Shown here in pieces: positions 38,908-48,161 of a DNA stretch of 64,000 nt (positions are counted from its first letter, which is position 1; every line of letters starts with the position of its first letter). The notes beneath the pieces are model-generated. The model was given only the letters and a program-made list of their open reading frames with translations. It searched no databases and was not told the origin of the DNA. This DNA is from Phenylobacterium sp. GTDB lineage: Bacteria; Pseudomonadota; Alphaproteobacteria; Caulobacterales; Caulobacteraceae. A program made the position numbers and the translations under genes. The DNA lies in contig NZ_SCVD01000020.1 of assembly GCF_004297125.1 (NCBI RefSeq), positions 62,001 through 126,000 on the forward strand, written 5' to 3'.

Positions 38908-40658
38908 TGCCCCTCGCCCATCTCTTCGACCGTCGGCTGTTCGACCGGGATGGCCTGGCCGATGTCGGCGCGCCGCTTCACGTTGAGGAAAGGCGCGATG
39001 CGTTCGATCACCCGCCCGGCCGCGGGCGCCGCCACCCAGCCGCCCGTCGAATAGCCGGCGCTGTTCGCCGAGGCATGCGGCTCGTCGAGCAGGACCAGGA
39101 CGAAGTAACGCTTGGTGTCCGCGCCGCCGGTCGTCGGGAACACGGCGGCGAAGGACGACACCTGGCGGCCGTGGTTGTAGCCGCGGATCGCGGGATCGTA
39201 CTTCTCGCCCGTCCCGGTCTTGCCGCCCACGGACAGCCCCGTGATGTTGGCCGACTTGCCGCTGCCGCCGGTGACGTTGGCGCGCATGATCGACAGCATC
39301 TGCAGCGAGGTGCGCTCGGACATGACCCGGGGACCATCGACCTTGGCGCCCGGTTCCAGCCTGTGGATCGTCAGCGGAATCAACTTTCCGCCGTTCAGCA
39401 CCGCGCCATAGGCCCGCGCCAGCGCCAGCGGGGTCACGTTGATGCCGTGGCCGAACGAGGTCGAGGCCACCGCGTCCTCGTTCCACACCTTGGGCGTCAG
39501 CGGCCGAGCGGTCTCGACCAGCTCCACCTTGGCGGGCTTCGTAAGGCCCAGGCCGTCGAAATAGCGCTCCATCCGCTGGGGTCCGACGCTCTCGGCCAGC
39601 TTCGCGGTGCCGATGTTGGACGAGTGCTGGAACACCTCCACGAGGGTCAGGATCTTCCGGGCGGCGTGGTAGTCGGTGATCGTCCGGTAGCCCAGCTTGT
39701 AGGGGTTGCGGGCGTCGAAGGTGCTTTCGGGCGTGGCCACGCCCGCGTCCAGGCCGATGGCCACGGTGAAGCCTTTGAAGGTCGAGCCCATCTCGTAGAC
39801 CGTCGCCGCCGCGCGGTTGGTCTGGGCGTAGACGCCGGCCTTGCCGGGCTTGTTGGGATCGAAGGCCGGCCAGCTCGCCATGCCCAGGATCTCGCCGGTG
39901 TGCACGTCCGTCACCAGGCCCACGGCGCCCTTGGGCTTGAATTCGGCTACCGCCTTGTAGAGCTCGTCCTCCAGCGCCCCTTGCACCCGCAGGTCGATGG
40001 AGAGCGGCACGGGATTGCCGCCGCGGGCCGCGGCGCGGATGTCGTCGTTGAACGCCGCCTCGGCGCCCGAGATGCCTTCGCCGCCGGCGTCGGAGAAGCC
40101 GACGATGTGCGCGGCCGATGTTCCCAGCGGATAGACCCGGCGCTGCTCGGGCTCGAAACTGATGCCCGGCAGGCCCAGCTCGTGGACGCGGTTACGCTCC
40201 TGCGGGGTGAGCGCGCCCAGCACGAAGATCCGACGGTTGCCCCGGAGCGCCCGCTCCAGCCGCTCGGACTCGAGGTTGGGCAGCAGCTTCAGGAGGCCGC
40301 GGCGCGTCTCGTCCTGGTCCCAGATCTCGCGCGGATCGATGTAGAGGCCGTAGTGCAGCAGGTCGGCCGCCAGCAGCATGCCGTTACGGTCCACCAGGTC
40401 CGCGCGCGAGGCGCCGAGGGGCCCGGCCGCCATGCCGCCGCGGGCGTCCGAGAACAGCGCGGCGCGCGTCGCGCCGATCGCCAGCGTCATGAAGCCCAGG
40501 GAGAACAGCGCCAGGACGAAGAAGATCCTCAAGCGGGTGTCGTCTTCGGCCTTGCCCGAGGCCCGCGCGCGCTCGAACGCGTGCTCCAGGCCCCAGACGC
40601 GCTCGATCAGCCAGCGGGGCAGGCCAGAACGGCCGAAGGTGTTCTGGCTCAGGCTCAT
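38904..40658 (-). CDS. ftsI: Septal transpeptidase FtsI (penicillin-binding protein 3 type)
   Basis: Class B penicillin-binding protein that cross-links septal peptidoglycan. The 584-residue product has a cytoplasmic N-terminus, one membrane helix (FFVLALFSLGFMTLAIG, about residues 46-62), a dimerisation domain with RADLVDRNGMLLA, and the transpeptidase motifs STFK (in YEMGSTFKGF), SSN (QHSSNIGTAK) and KTGT (VGGKTGTGEKYD). It overlaps ftsL by four bases. Confidence 0.97.
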   Translation of the reverse strand: MSLSQNTFGRSGLPRWLIERVWGLEHAFERARASGKAEDDTRLRIFFVLALFSLGFMTLAIGATRAALFSDARGGMAAGPLGASRADLVDRNGMLLAADLLHYGLYIDPREIWDQDETRRGLLKLLPNLESERLERALRGNRRIFVLGALTPQERNRVHELGLPGISFEPEQRRVYPLGTSAAHIVGFSDAGGEGISGAEAAFNDDIRAAARGGNPVPLSIDLRVQGALEDELYKAVAEFKPKGAVGLVTDVHTGEILGMASWPAFDPNKPGKAGVYAQTNRAAATVYEMGSTFKGFTVAIGLDAGVATPESTFDARNPYKLGYRTITDYHAARKILTLVEVFQHSSNIGTAKLAESVGPQRMERYFDGLGLTKPAKVELVETARPLTPKVWNEDAVASTSFGHGINVTPLALARAYGAVLNGGKLIPLTIHRLEPGAKVDGPRVMSERTSLQMLSIMRANVTGGSGKSANITGLSVGGKTGTGEKYDPAIRGYNHGRQVSSFAAVFPTTGGADTKRYFVLVLLDEPHASANSAGYSTGGWVAAPAAGRVIERIAPFLNVKRRADIGQAIPVEQPTVEEMGEGQ

Positions 40659-41119
40659 CGCGCCACCCCGGCGGGAGCGGCCGGCTGGGCCTGGGCGACG
40701 CGCACCGGGTTGGCCTCGGGCGGCGGCGGCGGGGGCACGCCGGGGATGCTGTCGGAGCCGTCGACCATCCCGGCCACGGCGGACACGGCCTTGGCCTTCT
40801 TCGGCGGGCCGGCGCGGGCCAGGTCGATGATCTGGTCGGGCGTCGCCTCGCGATGCGCCGACACAGGCTCCATCTTCAGGTAGGTCACCGACAGGCGTTC
40901 CAGGCGGCCCGGCTGTTCCAGGTGCGCCACCTCGGCCTGCAACAGGCGGATGCGCGCCCTTTCGCCATTGATCTGGCGTTCGATCTTGGCGATCTCCGCG
41001 CGCTCGCGGCCCGCCATGGTCTTGGCCAGGTAGACGCCCAGGATGATGGCCACCAGCAGGCCGATGCCCACGAGGTCCAGCAGGCGGAAACCCCGCACTC
41101 GGCGCGTGAAGACGCTCAT
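40655..41119 (-). CDS. ftsL: Cell division protein FtsL
   Basis: Small bitopic divisome protein that works with FtsQ and FtsB. The 154-residue product has a short basic tail ([12 protein letters not shown]), one membrane helix ([17 protein letters not shown]), a coiled-coil stretch ([38 protein letters not shown]) and a long proline-rich periplasmic tail with a PPPPPP run. Sequence conservation in this family is low, so the call rests on topology and its place between rsmH and ftsI, with four-base overlaps on both sides. Confidence 0.88.
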   Translation of the reverse strand: MSVFTRRVRGFRLLDLVGIGLLVAIILGVYLAKTMAGRERAEIAKIERQINGERARIRLLQAEVAHLEQPGRLERLSVTYLKMEPVSAHREATPDQIIDLARAGPPKKAKAVSAVAGMVDGSDSIPGVPPPPPPEANPVRVAQAQPAAPAGVAR

Positions 41120-42048
41120 GCCGCGGCCCTCCACACCGGCGCTTCGGTGCGCACGGCCGCCCGCAGCTTCGCCGAGCGCGCGCGGGGGTTGGCCCTGGTC
41201 TCTTCGTCCGAGGGGCTCTGAGCGCCGTTGAACAGCAGCCGGAAGCTGGGCTCTGCGCCCTTCTCCACCGGCGGCGCGTGACGCGACCCGGCCGGGGTTC
41301 GGCCCGCCCGGACGCTCAGGAAGTTCTTCACGATCCGGTCTTCCAGCGAGTGGAAGGTGACGACGCACAGCCGCCCGCCCGCCTTCAGCACGCGCTCGGC
41401 GGCGACGAGGCCGTCCTCCAGCTCGGACAGCTCCTCGTTCACGGCGATCCGCAGGCCCTGGAACGTGCGGGTGGCGGGATGAATCTTGGCGCCGCGCCGC
41501 CCGCCCAGCGACTTCTCGACGAACTCGGCCAGTTCCAGAGTCCGGGTGAAGGGCTGCGCCTCGCGCCGACGCACGATGGCGCGGGCGACCCGGCGGCTCT
41601 CGCGCTCCTCGCCGTAGACGAAGATGATCCGCGCCAGCTCTTCTTGTTCCAGCGTGTTCACGAGATCCGCGGCGGTCGGGCCGTCAGCCCCCATCCGCAT
41701 GTCCAGCGGGCCGTCCTGCATGAACGAGAAGCCCCGATCGGCCTCGTCGATCTGCATCGAGCTGACGCCGAGGTCGAGGGCCACGCCGTCTGCGTGGCCC
41801 TCGCCCAGCACCGCGTCCATTTCCGAGAATCGCGCTTCCACCAGGCGGAAGCGGTCGTCCGGAAATCCCGCAGCGAAGCGACGGACCGTAGGGTCGCGGT
41901 CAAAGGCCACAACCTTCGCTCCCGTCGCCAGGAAGGCGCGGGTGTAGCCACCCGCGCCAAAAGTGCCGTCCACCACGGTGTCGCCCGGCCCGATCGCCAG
42001 GTTCTCGAGCACCTCGTCCAGGAGGACAGAAACATGGGGGGCGCTCAT
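41116..42048 (-). CDS. rsmH: 16S rRNA (cytosine(1402)-N4)-methyltransferase RsmH
   Basis: Methylates C1402 of 16S rRNA (former MraW). The 310-residue product starts [17 protein letters not shown] and has the SAM motif [55 protein letters not shown], and the C-terminal [16 protein letters not shown]. The ATG overlaps the mraZ stop (ATGA). Confidence 0.97.
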   Translation of the reverse strand: MSAPHVSVLLDEVLENLAIGPGDTVVDGTFGAGGYTRAFLATGAKVVAFDRDPTVRRFAAGFPDDRFRLVEARFSEMDAVLGEGHADGVALDLGVSSMQIDEADRGFSFMQDGPLDMRMGADGPTAADLVNTLEQEELARIIFVYGEERESRRVARAIVRRREAQPFTRTLELAEFVEKSLGGRRGAKIHPATRTFQGLRIAVNEELSELEDGLVAAERVLKAGGRLCVVTFHSLEDRIVKNFLSVRAGRTPAGSRHAPPVEKGAEPSFRLLFNGAQSPSDEETRANPRARSAKLRAAVRTEAPVWRAAA

Positions 42049-42512
42049 GCGGCGCCCCCGAGGCGGGCGGCGCGCTGCCGCGTCCGCATTTCCGCCAGGC
42101 CGGTGCGGGCGCGCTCGCGGTCGGCGGCGCGCTGGGCCTTGTAGGCGTCGCGCTCCCAGATCTCGAAACGATCGCGCAGGCCGACGACGGCCACCCAGTC
42201 GGTGAGGCCGTACTGCTCGCACAGCTGTTCCGGCAGGGTGATGCGGCCGGCGGTGTCGAACGAGAGCTTCTGCATTTCCCCGAACACGTTGCGCTCGATG
42301 GAGTCGCGCAGTTCGTCGCCGAATTCCAGCTCGTCGGCCATCGCGCCGTACCGATCGAACAGGGCCTGGCCGCCGCCTTCGATGCAATCGGAGCGGATGG
42401 AGGGGAACACGAAGACGCCGTCCGCCGGACCCGAGAGCGCGGCGCGGTAGTCCTGCGGCACAACGATGCGCCGCTTCGCGTCCAACTGCTTCTCGAAGGT
42501 CGAGAGAAACAT
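42045..42512 (-). CDS. mraZ: Transcriptional regulator MraZ
   Basis: First gene of the dcw operon; AbrB-like DNA-binding protein that regulates its own operon. The 155-residue product has the two typical half-domains: [26 protein letters not shown] and the second [18 protein letters not shown]. The start at 42512 is the conserved MFLST. Upstream at 42593-42616 are three TGGG repeats that match the MraZ operator pattern. Confidence 0.96.
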   Translation of the reverse strand: MFLSTFEKQLDAKRRIVVPQDYRAALSGPADGVFVFPSIRSDCIEGGGQALFDRYGAMADELEFGDELRDSIERNVFGEMQKLSFDTAGRITLPEQLCEQYGLTDWVAVVGLRDRFEIWERDAYKAQRAADRERARTGLAEMRTRQRAARLGGAA

Positions 42513-42592
42513 CTCTCAGTACGGCCCCCTGCCCTTCGCCGATCAGCCTGAGTTCGCGCCCCGACCCGCCACTCCGACCGACGAATTGCAAA

Positions 42593-42616
42593 TGGGTTAA
42601 CATGGGATCAGATGGG
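42593..42616. promoter_or_regulatory. Probable MraZ operator: three TGGG repeats, 10-bp period
   Basis: TGGG occurs at 42593-42596, 42603-42606 and 42613-42616 on the plus strand, each ten bases apart. MraZ of Escherichia coli is known to bind TGGGN repeats separated by five bases, the same period. The array begins 81 bp upstream of the mraZ ATG, so it should control the whole dcw operon. A GTTAAC between the first two repeats is a possible CtrA half-site. On the minus strand TTGAAA at 42622-42617 could be a -35 element, but I see no convincing -10. Confidence 0.8.
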
Positions 42617-42688
42617 TTTCAATGACACTCACTGACTATTTGGGCCAAAACGAAGGTGTCGCGTGGTCGCAGGGCGAGCTTCGGCAAG

Positions 42689-42697
42689 TTTTCCACA
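42689..42697 (+). promoter_or_regulatory. DnaA-box-like sequence between rnpB and mraZ
   Basis: TTTTCCACA differs from the consensus DnaA box TTATCCACA at one base. It lies in the noncoding gap between mraZ and rnpB, about 180 bp upstream of mraZ. DnaA acts as a transcription factor on some division genes in Caulobacter, which makes it plausible, but a 9-mer with one mismatch is weak evidence. Apart from this and a GGAGCG/CGCTCC palindrome at 42734-42745, nothing else is recognised in the gap. Confidence 0.3.
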
Positions 42698-42770
42698 GAA
42701 CATACTTGGAACGAATAGTTAACGGCAGCGCTTGGAGCGCGCTCCGCCAGCGATATGGTGAGGGTTGGAA

Positions 42771-43165
<395 letters not shown>

Positions 43166-43197
43166 CGCGCGGAACGTGGTCGTCGCGCGGCCTCAGG

Positions 43198-43917
43198 TCA
43201 AGTCGCCAGCCGCAACAGGGCGATCAGCCGTGCGCGGGTCTCGCCGTCCGCGATCCCGTCCACCCCCTCCGGCCGCCAGTGGCGCTGGAAGGCCCGGACC
43301 ACCGCGGTGGTGTCGGCGTCGAACCGCCCGGACGGCGGCAGGTCGTAGCCAAGGCGGGTGAGGCCCGCCTGCAGGGCGAACACCGCCGCCCCTTCCTCGC
43401 CCTCGCCGATCGGATCGCCCGGCGCGGCGGGCCACTCGGCCCAGAGCCCGTGGCCCGCCTCGGCCAGCCGCTTCCAGGGGAACAGTTCGCCCGGATCGTC
43501 CTTGCGGGCCGGGGCCACGTCGGAGTGGCCGACGATGTCGCGGTCCTCGATCATCCAGCGGGTGCGGATGTCCGCGGTGAGCGCGATCACCGACGCGACC
43601 TGCGCCTCCGGGAACGGCCGATAGCCGAATTCATGGCCGGGATTGACGATCTCGATGCCGATGGAGTCCCCATTCACGTTGCGCCGCCCGCGCCAGAATG
43701 AGACCCCCGCGTGCCAGGCCCGCCGCTCCTCGGGCACCAGGCGGAAGATGCGGCCGTCCTCCTCCACCACATAGTGCGACGACACCCGCGCCTCCGGGTC
43801 GCGCAGCCGGGCGATGGCCTCCTCGCCGGTCTTCATGCCGGTGTAGTGCAGCACCAGGATGCTGGGCGTGGCGGTCCGGGCGTCGAAATTGGGCGACGGC
43901 GCTTCGATCATGTTCAT
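43198..43917 (-). CDS. N-acetylmuramoyl-L-alanine amidase with peptidoglycan-binding domain (AmpD/AmiD type)
   Basis: Zinc amidase that cleaves the MurNAc-L-Ala bond of anhydro-muropeptides or peptidoglycan. The 239-residue product has an Amidase_2 domain (VLHYTGMKT with His24, SSHYVVEEDG, AWHAGVSFWRGRRNVNGDSIGIEIVNP in pieces, VGHSDVAPARKDDPGELF with His131) and a C-terminal PG_binding_1 domain (LQAGLTRLGYDLPPSGRFD ... VVRAFQRHW). No signal peptide is evident, which favours cytoplasmic recycling (AmpD-like). It overlaps the EamA gene by four bases. Confidence 0.93.
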   Translation of the reverse strand: MNMIEAPSPNFDARTATPSILVLHYTGMKTGEEAIARLRDPEARVSSHYVVEEDGRIFRLVPEERRAWHAGVSFWRGRRNVNGDSIGIEIVNPGHEFGYRPFPEAQVASVIALTADIRTRWMIEDRDIVGHSDVAPARKDDPGELFPWKRLAEAGHGLWAEWPAAPGDPIGEGEEGAAVFALQAGLTRLGYDLPPSGRFDADTTAVVRAFQRHWRPEGVDGIADGETRARLIALLRLAT

Positions 43918-44807
43918 TCGGGGCGGTTCCGCATCGCGAGCAGCATGGACATCACCTGGTTCGCCCTCAGCGCAATGATCAGCACCCCGGCCAGCGCCAG
44001 GACGCTGCCGATGGCCAGACGCGGGCCGAACGGCTCGTCCAGCACCGCGACGCCGAGCCCGATTGTGGCCAGGGGCGTGACCAGGATCAACGCCGAGATC
44101 AGGTTGGCCTCGTAGCGCTGCAAGAGGGTGACGTAGACGGTGTGCGCGCCCACCGACACCACCACGGCCGAGAAGACCAGTGCGGCCCAGAACGGCAGGC
44201 CGGCCGCGAAGGCCTTGTCCACCTGCCCCGGCTCCAGCCGCGCCGACAGCAGCGCCATCGGCAGGACCGACACCAGCCCCACCCAGGCCTGGAAGGTGAT
44301 AGGGCGCATCCCCTCGATCTGCTTGGTCAGCACGACGCCGATGCCCGACATCAACGTGGCGCCGGCCACCAGCAGCAGGCCGGTCGAAAGCGCGAAGCCC
44401 TCGGGGTTCCACATCACCGTAAGGACGCCCGCGAAGGTGAGCGCGATGCCCAATCCGCGACGCCAGCGGATCCGCTCGCCCAGGAAGATCACCGAGAGGA
44501 TCAGGGTGATGGGCATGCCGAGTTGAAGCACCACCGCCGCGGTCGAGGCGGTCGAGTACTTCAGGCCCACGAACATCAGGCCGAAGTTGCCGCCGCCCAT
44601 CAGGAAGGCCGTCAGCATCAGCCGCCAGATCGGCCGGGGCGCAGGCCGCAGGAAAGGGATCAGCATCGCGGCCACGATGGCGAAGCGCGCGGCCGCATAG
44701 AACAGCGGCGGCACGTCGAGGTCGGTCACCACGTACTTCGAGATGATGTTATTGACCGCCCAGACCACGCACATGGCCATGAGCAGGCCAAAGTCGCGGA
44801 GGGCCAT
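43914..44807 (-). CDS. EamA/DMT family transporter
   Basis: A 297-residue inner-membrane protein with about ten hydrophobic helices in two EamA repeats (for example LLMAMCVVWAVNNIISKYVV, ATIGLGVAVLDEPFGPRLAIGSVLALAGVLII in pieces). Likely exports a small metabolite; substrate unknown. It ends overlapping the amidase start (ATGA), so the two are co-translated; a role in muropeptide recycling is possible but unproven. Confidence 0.9.
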   Translation of the reverse strand: MALRDFGLLMAMCVVWAVNNIISKYVVTDLDVPPLFYAAARFAIVAAMLIPFLRPAPRPIWRLMLTAFLMGGGNFGLMFVGLKYSTASTAAVVLQLGMPITLILSVIFLGERIRWRRGLGIALTFAGVLTVMWNPEGFALSTGLLLVAGATLMSGIGVVLTKQIEGMRPITFQAWVGLVSVLPMALLSARLEPGQVDKAFAAGLPFWAALVFSAVVVSVGAHTVYVTLLQRYEANLISALILVTPLATIGLGVAVLDEPFGPRLAIGSVLALAGVLIIALRANQVMSMLLAMRNRPE

Positions 44808-44923
44808 CCCGGGGAGCTAAGCCACGCCGCCCTCCGCAGCAACCTACGCCTTGATGTCGCGGCGGTTCATGATGGGGTCTCCCGTGTCTCCGGGAGATGA
44901 CCGCAAGCCGGGAGGCCGGTCGG

Positions 44924-45529
44924 TTAGGCGGGAGGTAGCGCCTTTGCGCGCGTAAACCGCAGCGCGGTGAGCGTCGGCGAGAAGCCCACGACCTTGCTGT
45001 CCACGAGTCCCGCGGCCTTGGCGGCGGCCATGACATCGACGTCTCTGACGGTGGCGGCCTTGCCCTTCTTCGAGACGATCCACATCGCGCCGGCCTCGGC
45101 CAGCGCCGGGATCAGGCCTTCGACCTTGGCCAGCTCCTCTGCGCCGTCGGCGGCGTAGAACAGCAGGTCCAGGTCCTTGAGCTCGGTCACCGGCACAGCC
45201 CCGCGTCCGGCCAGCTCGGCGGTGAAGGTCGCGTCGGCGACGCCGATCACCGCGGCTCTCATCCCGGGCTTCACGCCGATCTTGTCGAGGCGTCCCTTCG
45301 GATTGAGGATCGCCTCGGCCCAGTTCGCCGCCCGCGTCTCGCCCAGGGTGAACCGCGCCCCGTCGGCCAGCACCAGGTCGCCGCCCTCGGCCCGCACGCC
45401 CTTCAGCGCCTCACCCTCGAACACGCGGCGCTGGGCGCCCCGGAACACCAGCTTCGGCGCTTCGTACTGCAGGCGGCCGTGGTCCGCGCCATCGGCGAAG
45501 ACGGCGCTCACCTCGGCTTCCTTGCCCAA
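44924..45529 (-). CDS. DUF3052-like conserved protein
   Basis: A 201-residue cytoplasmic protein. The second half (KGRLDKIGVKPGMRAAVIG, LDLLFYAADGAEELAKVEGL, AEAGAMWIVSKKGKAATVRDVDVMAAAKAAGLVD) resembles the DUF3052 fold seen in other bacteria; the first 85 residues form a separate small beta-rich unit. Function unknown. It abuts the stop of the upstream acyl-CoA dehydrogenase gene, so it is co-transcribed with it. Between it and the EamA gene lie 116 noncoding bases with nothing recognised. Confidence 0.75.
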   Translation of the reverse strand: MGKEAEVSAVFADGADHGRLQYEAPKLVFRGAQRRVFEGEALKGVRAEGGDLVLADGARFTLGETRAANWAEAILNPKGRLDKIGVKPGMRAAVIGVADATFTAELAGRGAVPVTELKDLDLLFYAADGAEELAKVEGLIPALAEAGAMWIVSKKGKAATVRDVDVMAAAKAAGLVDSKVVGFSPTLTALRFTRAKALPPA

Positions 45530-46672
45530 CTAGGCGGCCTTGCCCAGGCTCAGGAACTCGTAGCGGGCGAGGTGGTGGTCGACCGAGCCGAAGGCGCTTT
45601 CGATCATGGTGGCGCGCTTGAAGTAGTGGCCGATGGCCATCTCGTCGGTCATGCCCATGCCGCCGTGCAGCTGGATGGCGTTCTGGCCCACGAACTTGCA
45701 GGCCTTGCCGATCTGCACCTTGGCGGCGCTGACGGCCTTGGCGCGCTCGGCGTCGTCGCCGACCTTGATGTTGGCCATGTAGGTCATCGAGACGGCCTGC
45801 TCGACGTTGATGAACATGTCCACCATCCGGTGCTGCAGCACCTGGAACGAGCTGATCGGCTGGCCGAACTGCTTGCGCTGCTTGGTGTATTCGAGGGTGC
45901 CCTCGTGCAGCTTGCGCAGCACGCCACAGGCCTCGGCGCAGGTGGCGGCGATGGCCTCGTCGACCACCTTCTCCACCAGCGGCAGGCCCTGGTCCGCCGG
46001 GCCCACCAGGGCGTCGGCGCCCAGGGACACGTTCTCGAAGTAGACCTCGGAGGCGCGGAAGCCGTCGACCGTGGGATAGTCGCGGGTGGTGACGCCCTTG
46101 GCGTTCTTCTCGACGATGAACACCGAGATACCCTGCGCATCGCGCTCGCCGCCGCTGGTGCGGGCGGTGACGATGAAGTGGGTGGCGAACGGCGCGCCGA
46201 TCACCACGGCCTTCTGGCCATTGAGCGTCCAGCCGGCGCCGTCCTTCTTGGCCGTCGTGGTGACGGCGGCCAGGTTGTAGCGGCTCTGCGGCTCCGCCTG
46301 GGCGAAGGCGAAGATCACCTTGCCCTCGATGATCCCGCCGATCAGATCGGCCGCCGCGGCGTGCCCCGAGTGCTTGAGGAAGCCGCCGCCGATCACCACG
46401 GTCCCGAGGTAGGGTTCGACGACCAGCGCCTTACCGAACTCTTCCATGACGATCATGTTCTCGATCGGGCCGCCGCCCAGGCCGCCCAGCTCCTCCGAGA
46501 ACGGCGCGCCCAGGATGCCCAGCTCCTCGGCGAAGGCCTTCCAGACGTCCGGCCGCCAGCCGGGCTCCTTGGACACCGCGGCCCGGCGCTTGTCGAAGTC
46601 GTAGTGGTCGCCGAGGTAGGCCGCGACCGTGTCGCGCAGCATCGACTGTTCTTCGGTGAAGCTGAAATCCAT
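45530..46672 (-). CDS. Acyl-CoA dehydrogenase family protein
   Basis: FAD-dependent enzyme that introduces a double bond into an acyl-CoA. The 380-residue product starts MDFSFTEEQSMLRDTVAAYLG and contains LGGLGGGPIENMIVMEEFGKALV, KDGAGWTLNGQKAVVIGA, TRDYPTVDGFRASEVYFENV and QLHGGMGMTDEMAIGHYFKR, the usual order of N-terminal, middle and C-terminal domains. Acyl specificity cannot be told. It is 80 bp downstream of a second, longer acyl-CoA dehydrogenase; in some pathways such pairs form a heteromeric enzyme. Confidence 0.93.
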   Translation of the reverse strand: MDFSFTEEQSMLRDTVAAYLGDHYDFDKRRAAVSKEPGWRPDVWKAFAEELGILGAPFSEELGGLGGGPIENMIVMEEFGKALVVEPYLGTVVIGGGFLKHSGHAAAADLIGGIIEGKVIFAFAQAEPQSRYNLAAVTTTAKKDGAGWTLNGQKAVVIGAPFATHFIVTARTSGGERDAQGISVFIVEKNAKGVTTRDYPTVDGFRASEVYFENVSLGADALVGPADQGLPLVEKVVDEAIAATCAEACGVLRKLHEGTLEYTKQRKQFGQPISSFQVLQHRMVDMFINVEQAVSMTYMANIKVGDDAERAKAVSAAKVQIGKACKFVGQNAIQLHGGMGMTDEMAIGHYFKRATMIESAFGSVDHHLARYEFLSLGKAA

Positions 46673-46685
46673 CGGCGGGCTTCCT

Positions 46686-46695
46686 CAAACGTTTG
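46686..46695. promoter_or_regulatory. Palindrome CAAACGTTTG upstream of acyl-CoA dehydrogenase gene
   Basis: A perfect 10-bp palindrome 14 bp upstream of the start of the 380-residue acyl-CoA dehydrogenase. The placement, between the two dehydrogenase genes, would suit a regulator acting on the second gene. Ten bases can arise by chance and no regulator gene is adjacent. Confidence 0.3.
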
Positions 46696-46752
46696 TTCGT
46701 CTACCGCATAGCGCGGCAGTTGGGGGCTGTCAGCTAGGCTTTCGGAGCGGGA

Positions 46753-47958
46753 TCAGAGCCCCAGCACCATCTTGGCGATGATGTTGCGCTGGATCTCATT
46801 GGACCCGCCGTAGATCGAGGTCTTCCGGCCGTTGAACATTTCGCCGGCCAGGCCCTTGGCGTAGTCCGGCCCGACCCCGGCGTTCGAGCCCGACAGGTCG
46901 CGCAGGAACGGCGCGCCGTAGTGGCCCACAGCCTCCAGCGCCAGCTCCTGCAGGCGCTGCTGGATCTCGGTGCCCTTGATCTTGAGGATCGAGCTTTCCG
47001 GGCCGGGGCCCTTGCCGCTCGACTCGCCGGCCAGCGTCCGCAGTTCGGTGAATTCCAGCGCGGTCAGGTCGATCTCCAGCTCCGCCACCTTGCGGCGGAA
47101 GAAGGCGTCGGTCAGCAGCGCCGAGCCGGTGTCGCTCCGCTCGGTGCCCGCGATGGTCCGCAGCTTCTCCAGGTTGCGCTTCGAGCGCGCCACGCCGGCG
47201 ATGCCCGAGCGTTCGTGGGCCAGCAGCGCCTTGGCGCAGGTCCAGCCCTGGTTCTCGTGGAAGATCCGGTTCTCGACCGGCACCTTCACATTGTCGAGGA
47301 ACACGTCGTTCACCTCGTGCCCGCCTTCGAGCGTGATGATCGGCCGGACCTCGATGCCGGGGGTCTTCATGTCGATCAGCAGGAACGAGATGCCCGACTG
47401 CGGCTTCGAGTTCGGATCCGTCCGCACCAGGAAGAAGCCCCAGTCGGCGTACTGGCCCAGCGTCGTCCACGTCTTCTGGCCGTTGACGATGTAGTATTCC
47501 TTGCCGTCGTCGGCGGTGATCCGCTCGGCCTTGCACTTCAGGCTGGCCAGGTCCGAGCCGGCGCCCGGCTCCGAGTAGCCCTGGCACCACCAGACCTCGC
47601 CGTTGTAGATGCCGGGCAGGAACCGCTTCTTCTGTTCGTCGGTGCCGAAGGTGTAGAGCACCGGGGCCAGCATCGACATGCCGAAGGGCAGGATCGGCAG
47701 GCAGTCCGCGCGCGCGGTCTCTTCCGACCAGATGTACTTCTGGGTGGGGGTCCAGCCCGTGCCGCCCAGCTCCTTCGGCCAGCCCGGCGCGACCCAGCCC
47801 TTCTTCGCCAGCACCTTGTGCCAGAGCAGGTACTCGTCCTTGGTCAGCGGCCGGTGCTCGTCCTGCGCCTTACGCAGTTCGGGCGGGTAGTTTTCCTTGA
47901 TGAAGGCCCGGACCTCGTCGCGGAACGCGTTCTCTTCAGGCGTGAAGTCGAGGTTCAT
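46753..47958 (-). CDS. Acyl-CoA dehydrogenase family protein
   Basis: A 401-residue flavoprotein, same family as its neighbour but only distantly similar. Motifs: MNLDFTPEENAFRDEVRAFI, PKELGGTGWTPTQKYIWSEE, WCQGYSEPGAGSDLASLKCKAE, YYIVNGQKTWTTLGQYADWGF, SIYGGSNEIQRNIIAKMVLGL. The last matches members that act on branched-chain, medium or steroid side-chain acyl-CoAs, but specificity is not settled. It is the first of the three-gene set with the second dehydrogenase and the DUF3052-like gene. A LiuR-like operator sits upstream. Confidence 0.93.
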   Translation of the reverse strand: MNLDFTPEENAFRDEVRAFIKENYPPELRKAQDEHRPLTKDEYLLWHKVLAKKGWVAPGWPKELGGTGWTPTQKYIWSEETARADCLPILPFGMSMLAPVLYTFGTDEQKKRFLPGIYNGEVWWCQGYSEPGAGSDLASLKCKAERITADDGKEYYIVNGQKTWTTLGQYADWGFFLVRTDPNSKPQSGISFLLIDMKTPGIEVRPIITLEGGHEVNDVFLDNVKVPVENRIFHENQGWTCAKALLAHERSGIAGVARSKRNLEKLRTIAGTERSDTGSALLTDAFFRRKVAELEIDLTALEFTELRTLAGESSGKGPGPESSILKIKGTEIQQRLQELALEAVGHYGAPFLRDLSGSNAGVGPDYAKGLAGEMFNGRKTSIYGGSNEIQRNIIAKMVLGL

Positions 47959-48035
47959 GGGCCATCTCCCTGGCGCGCCGCTTATCGGCGATCAGTTTGC
48001 CCGACCCTATACGCGCCGCCCCGTCAGGAGAAAAG

Positions 48036-48051
48036 ATGACGCTAACGTCAA
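48036..48051. promoter_or_regulatory. LiuR-like operator upstream of acyl-CoA dehydrogenase gene
   Basis: On the minus strand the sequence is TTGACGTTAGCGTCAT, an inverted repeat TGACG-N4-CGTCA. It differs at about two bases from the LiuR-type motif TTGACGTTAACGTCAA, recalled from comparative studies of branched-chain amino acid and fatty acid regulons in proteobacteria. It lies 78-93 bp upstream of the 401-residue dehydrogenase. The symmetry is seen directly; the regulator is inference. The rest of 47959-48161 shows nothing else. Confidence 0.4.
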
Positions 48052-48161
48052 CGTAAGTGGAACCGGCCGCTGGGTGACCACCGCCCCTTTTCCAAGCTGC
48101 CCGTCATCGTCGGACTGGTCTCGGGGATCCCTAGTCTCCCCGTAGCGGATGCAGCGGGACC

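Noticed and set aside
44844..45083. A 79-codon minus-strand frame between the EamA and DUF3052-like genes
   Set aside because: Mostly a shadow of the DUF3052-like gene; only its final codons are in the gap and no ribosome site is evident.
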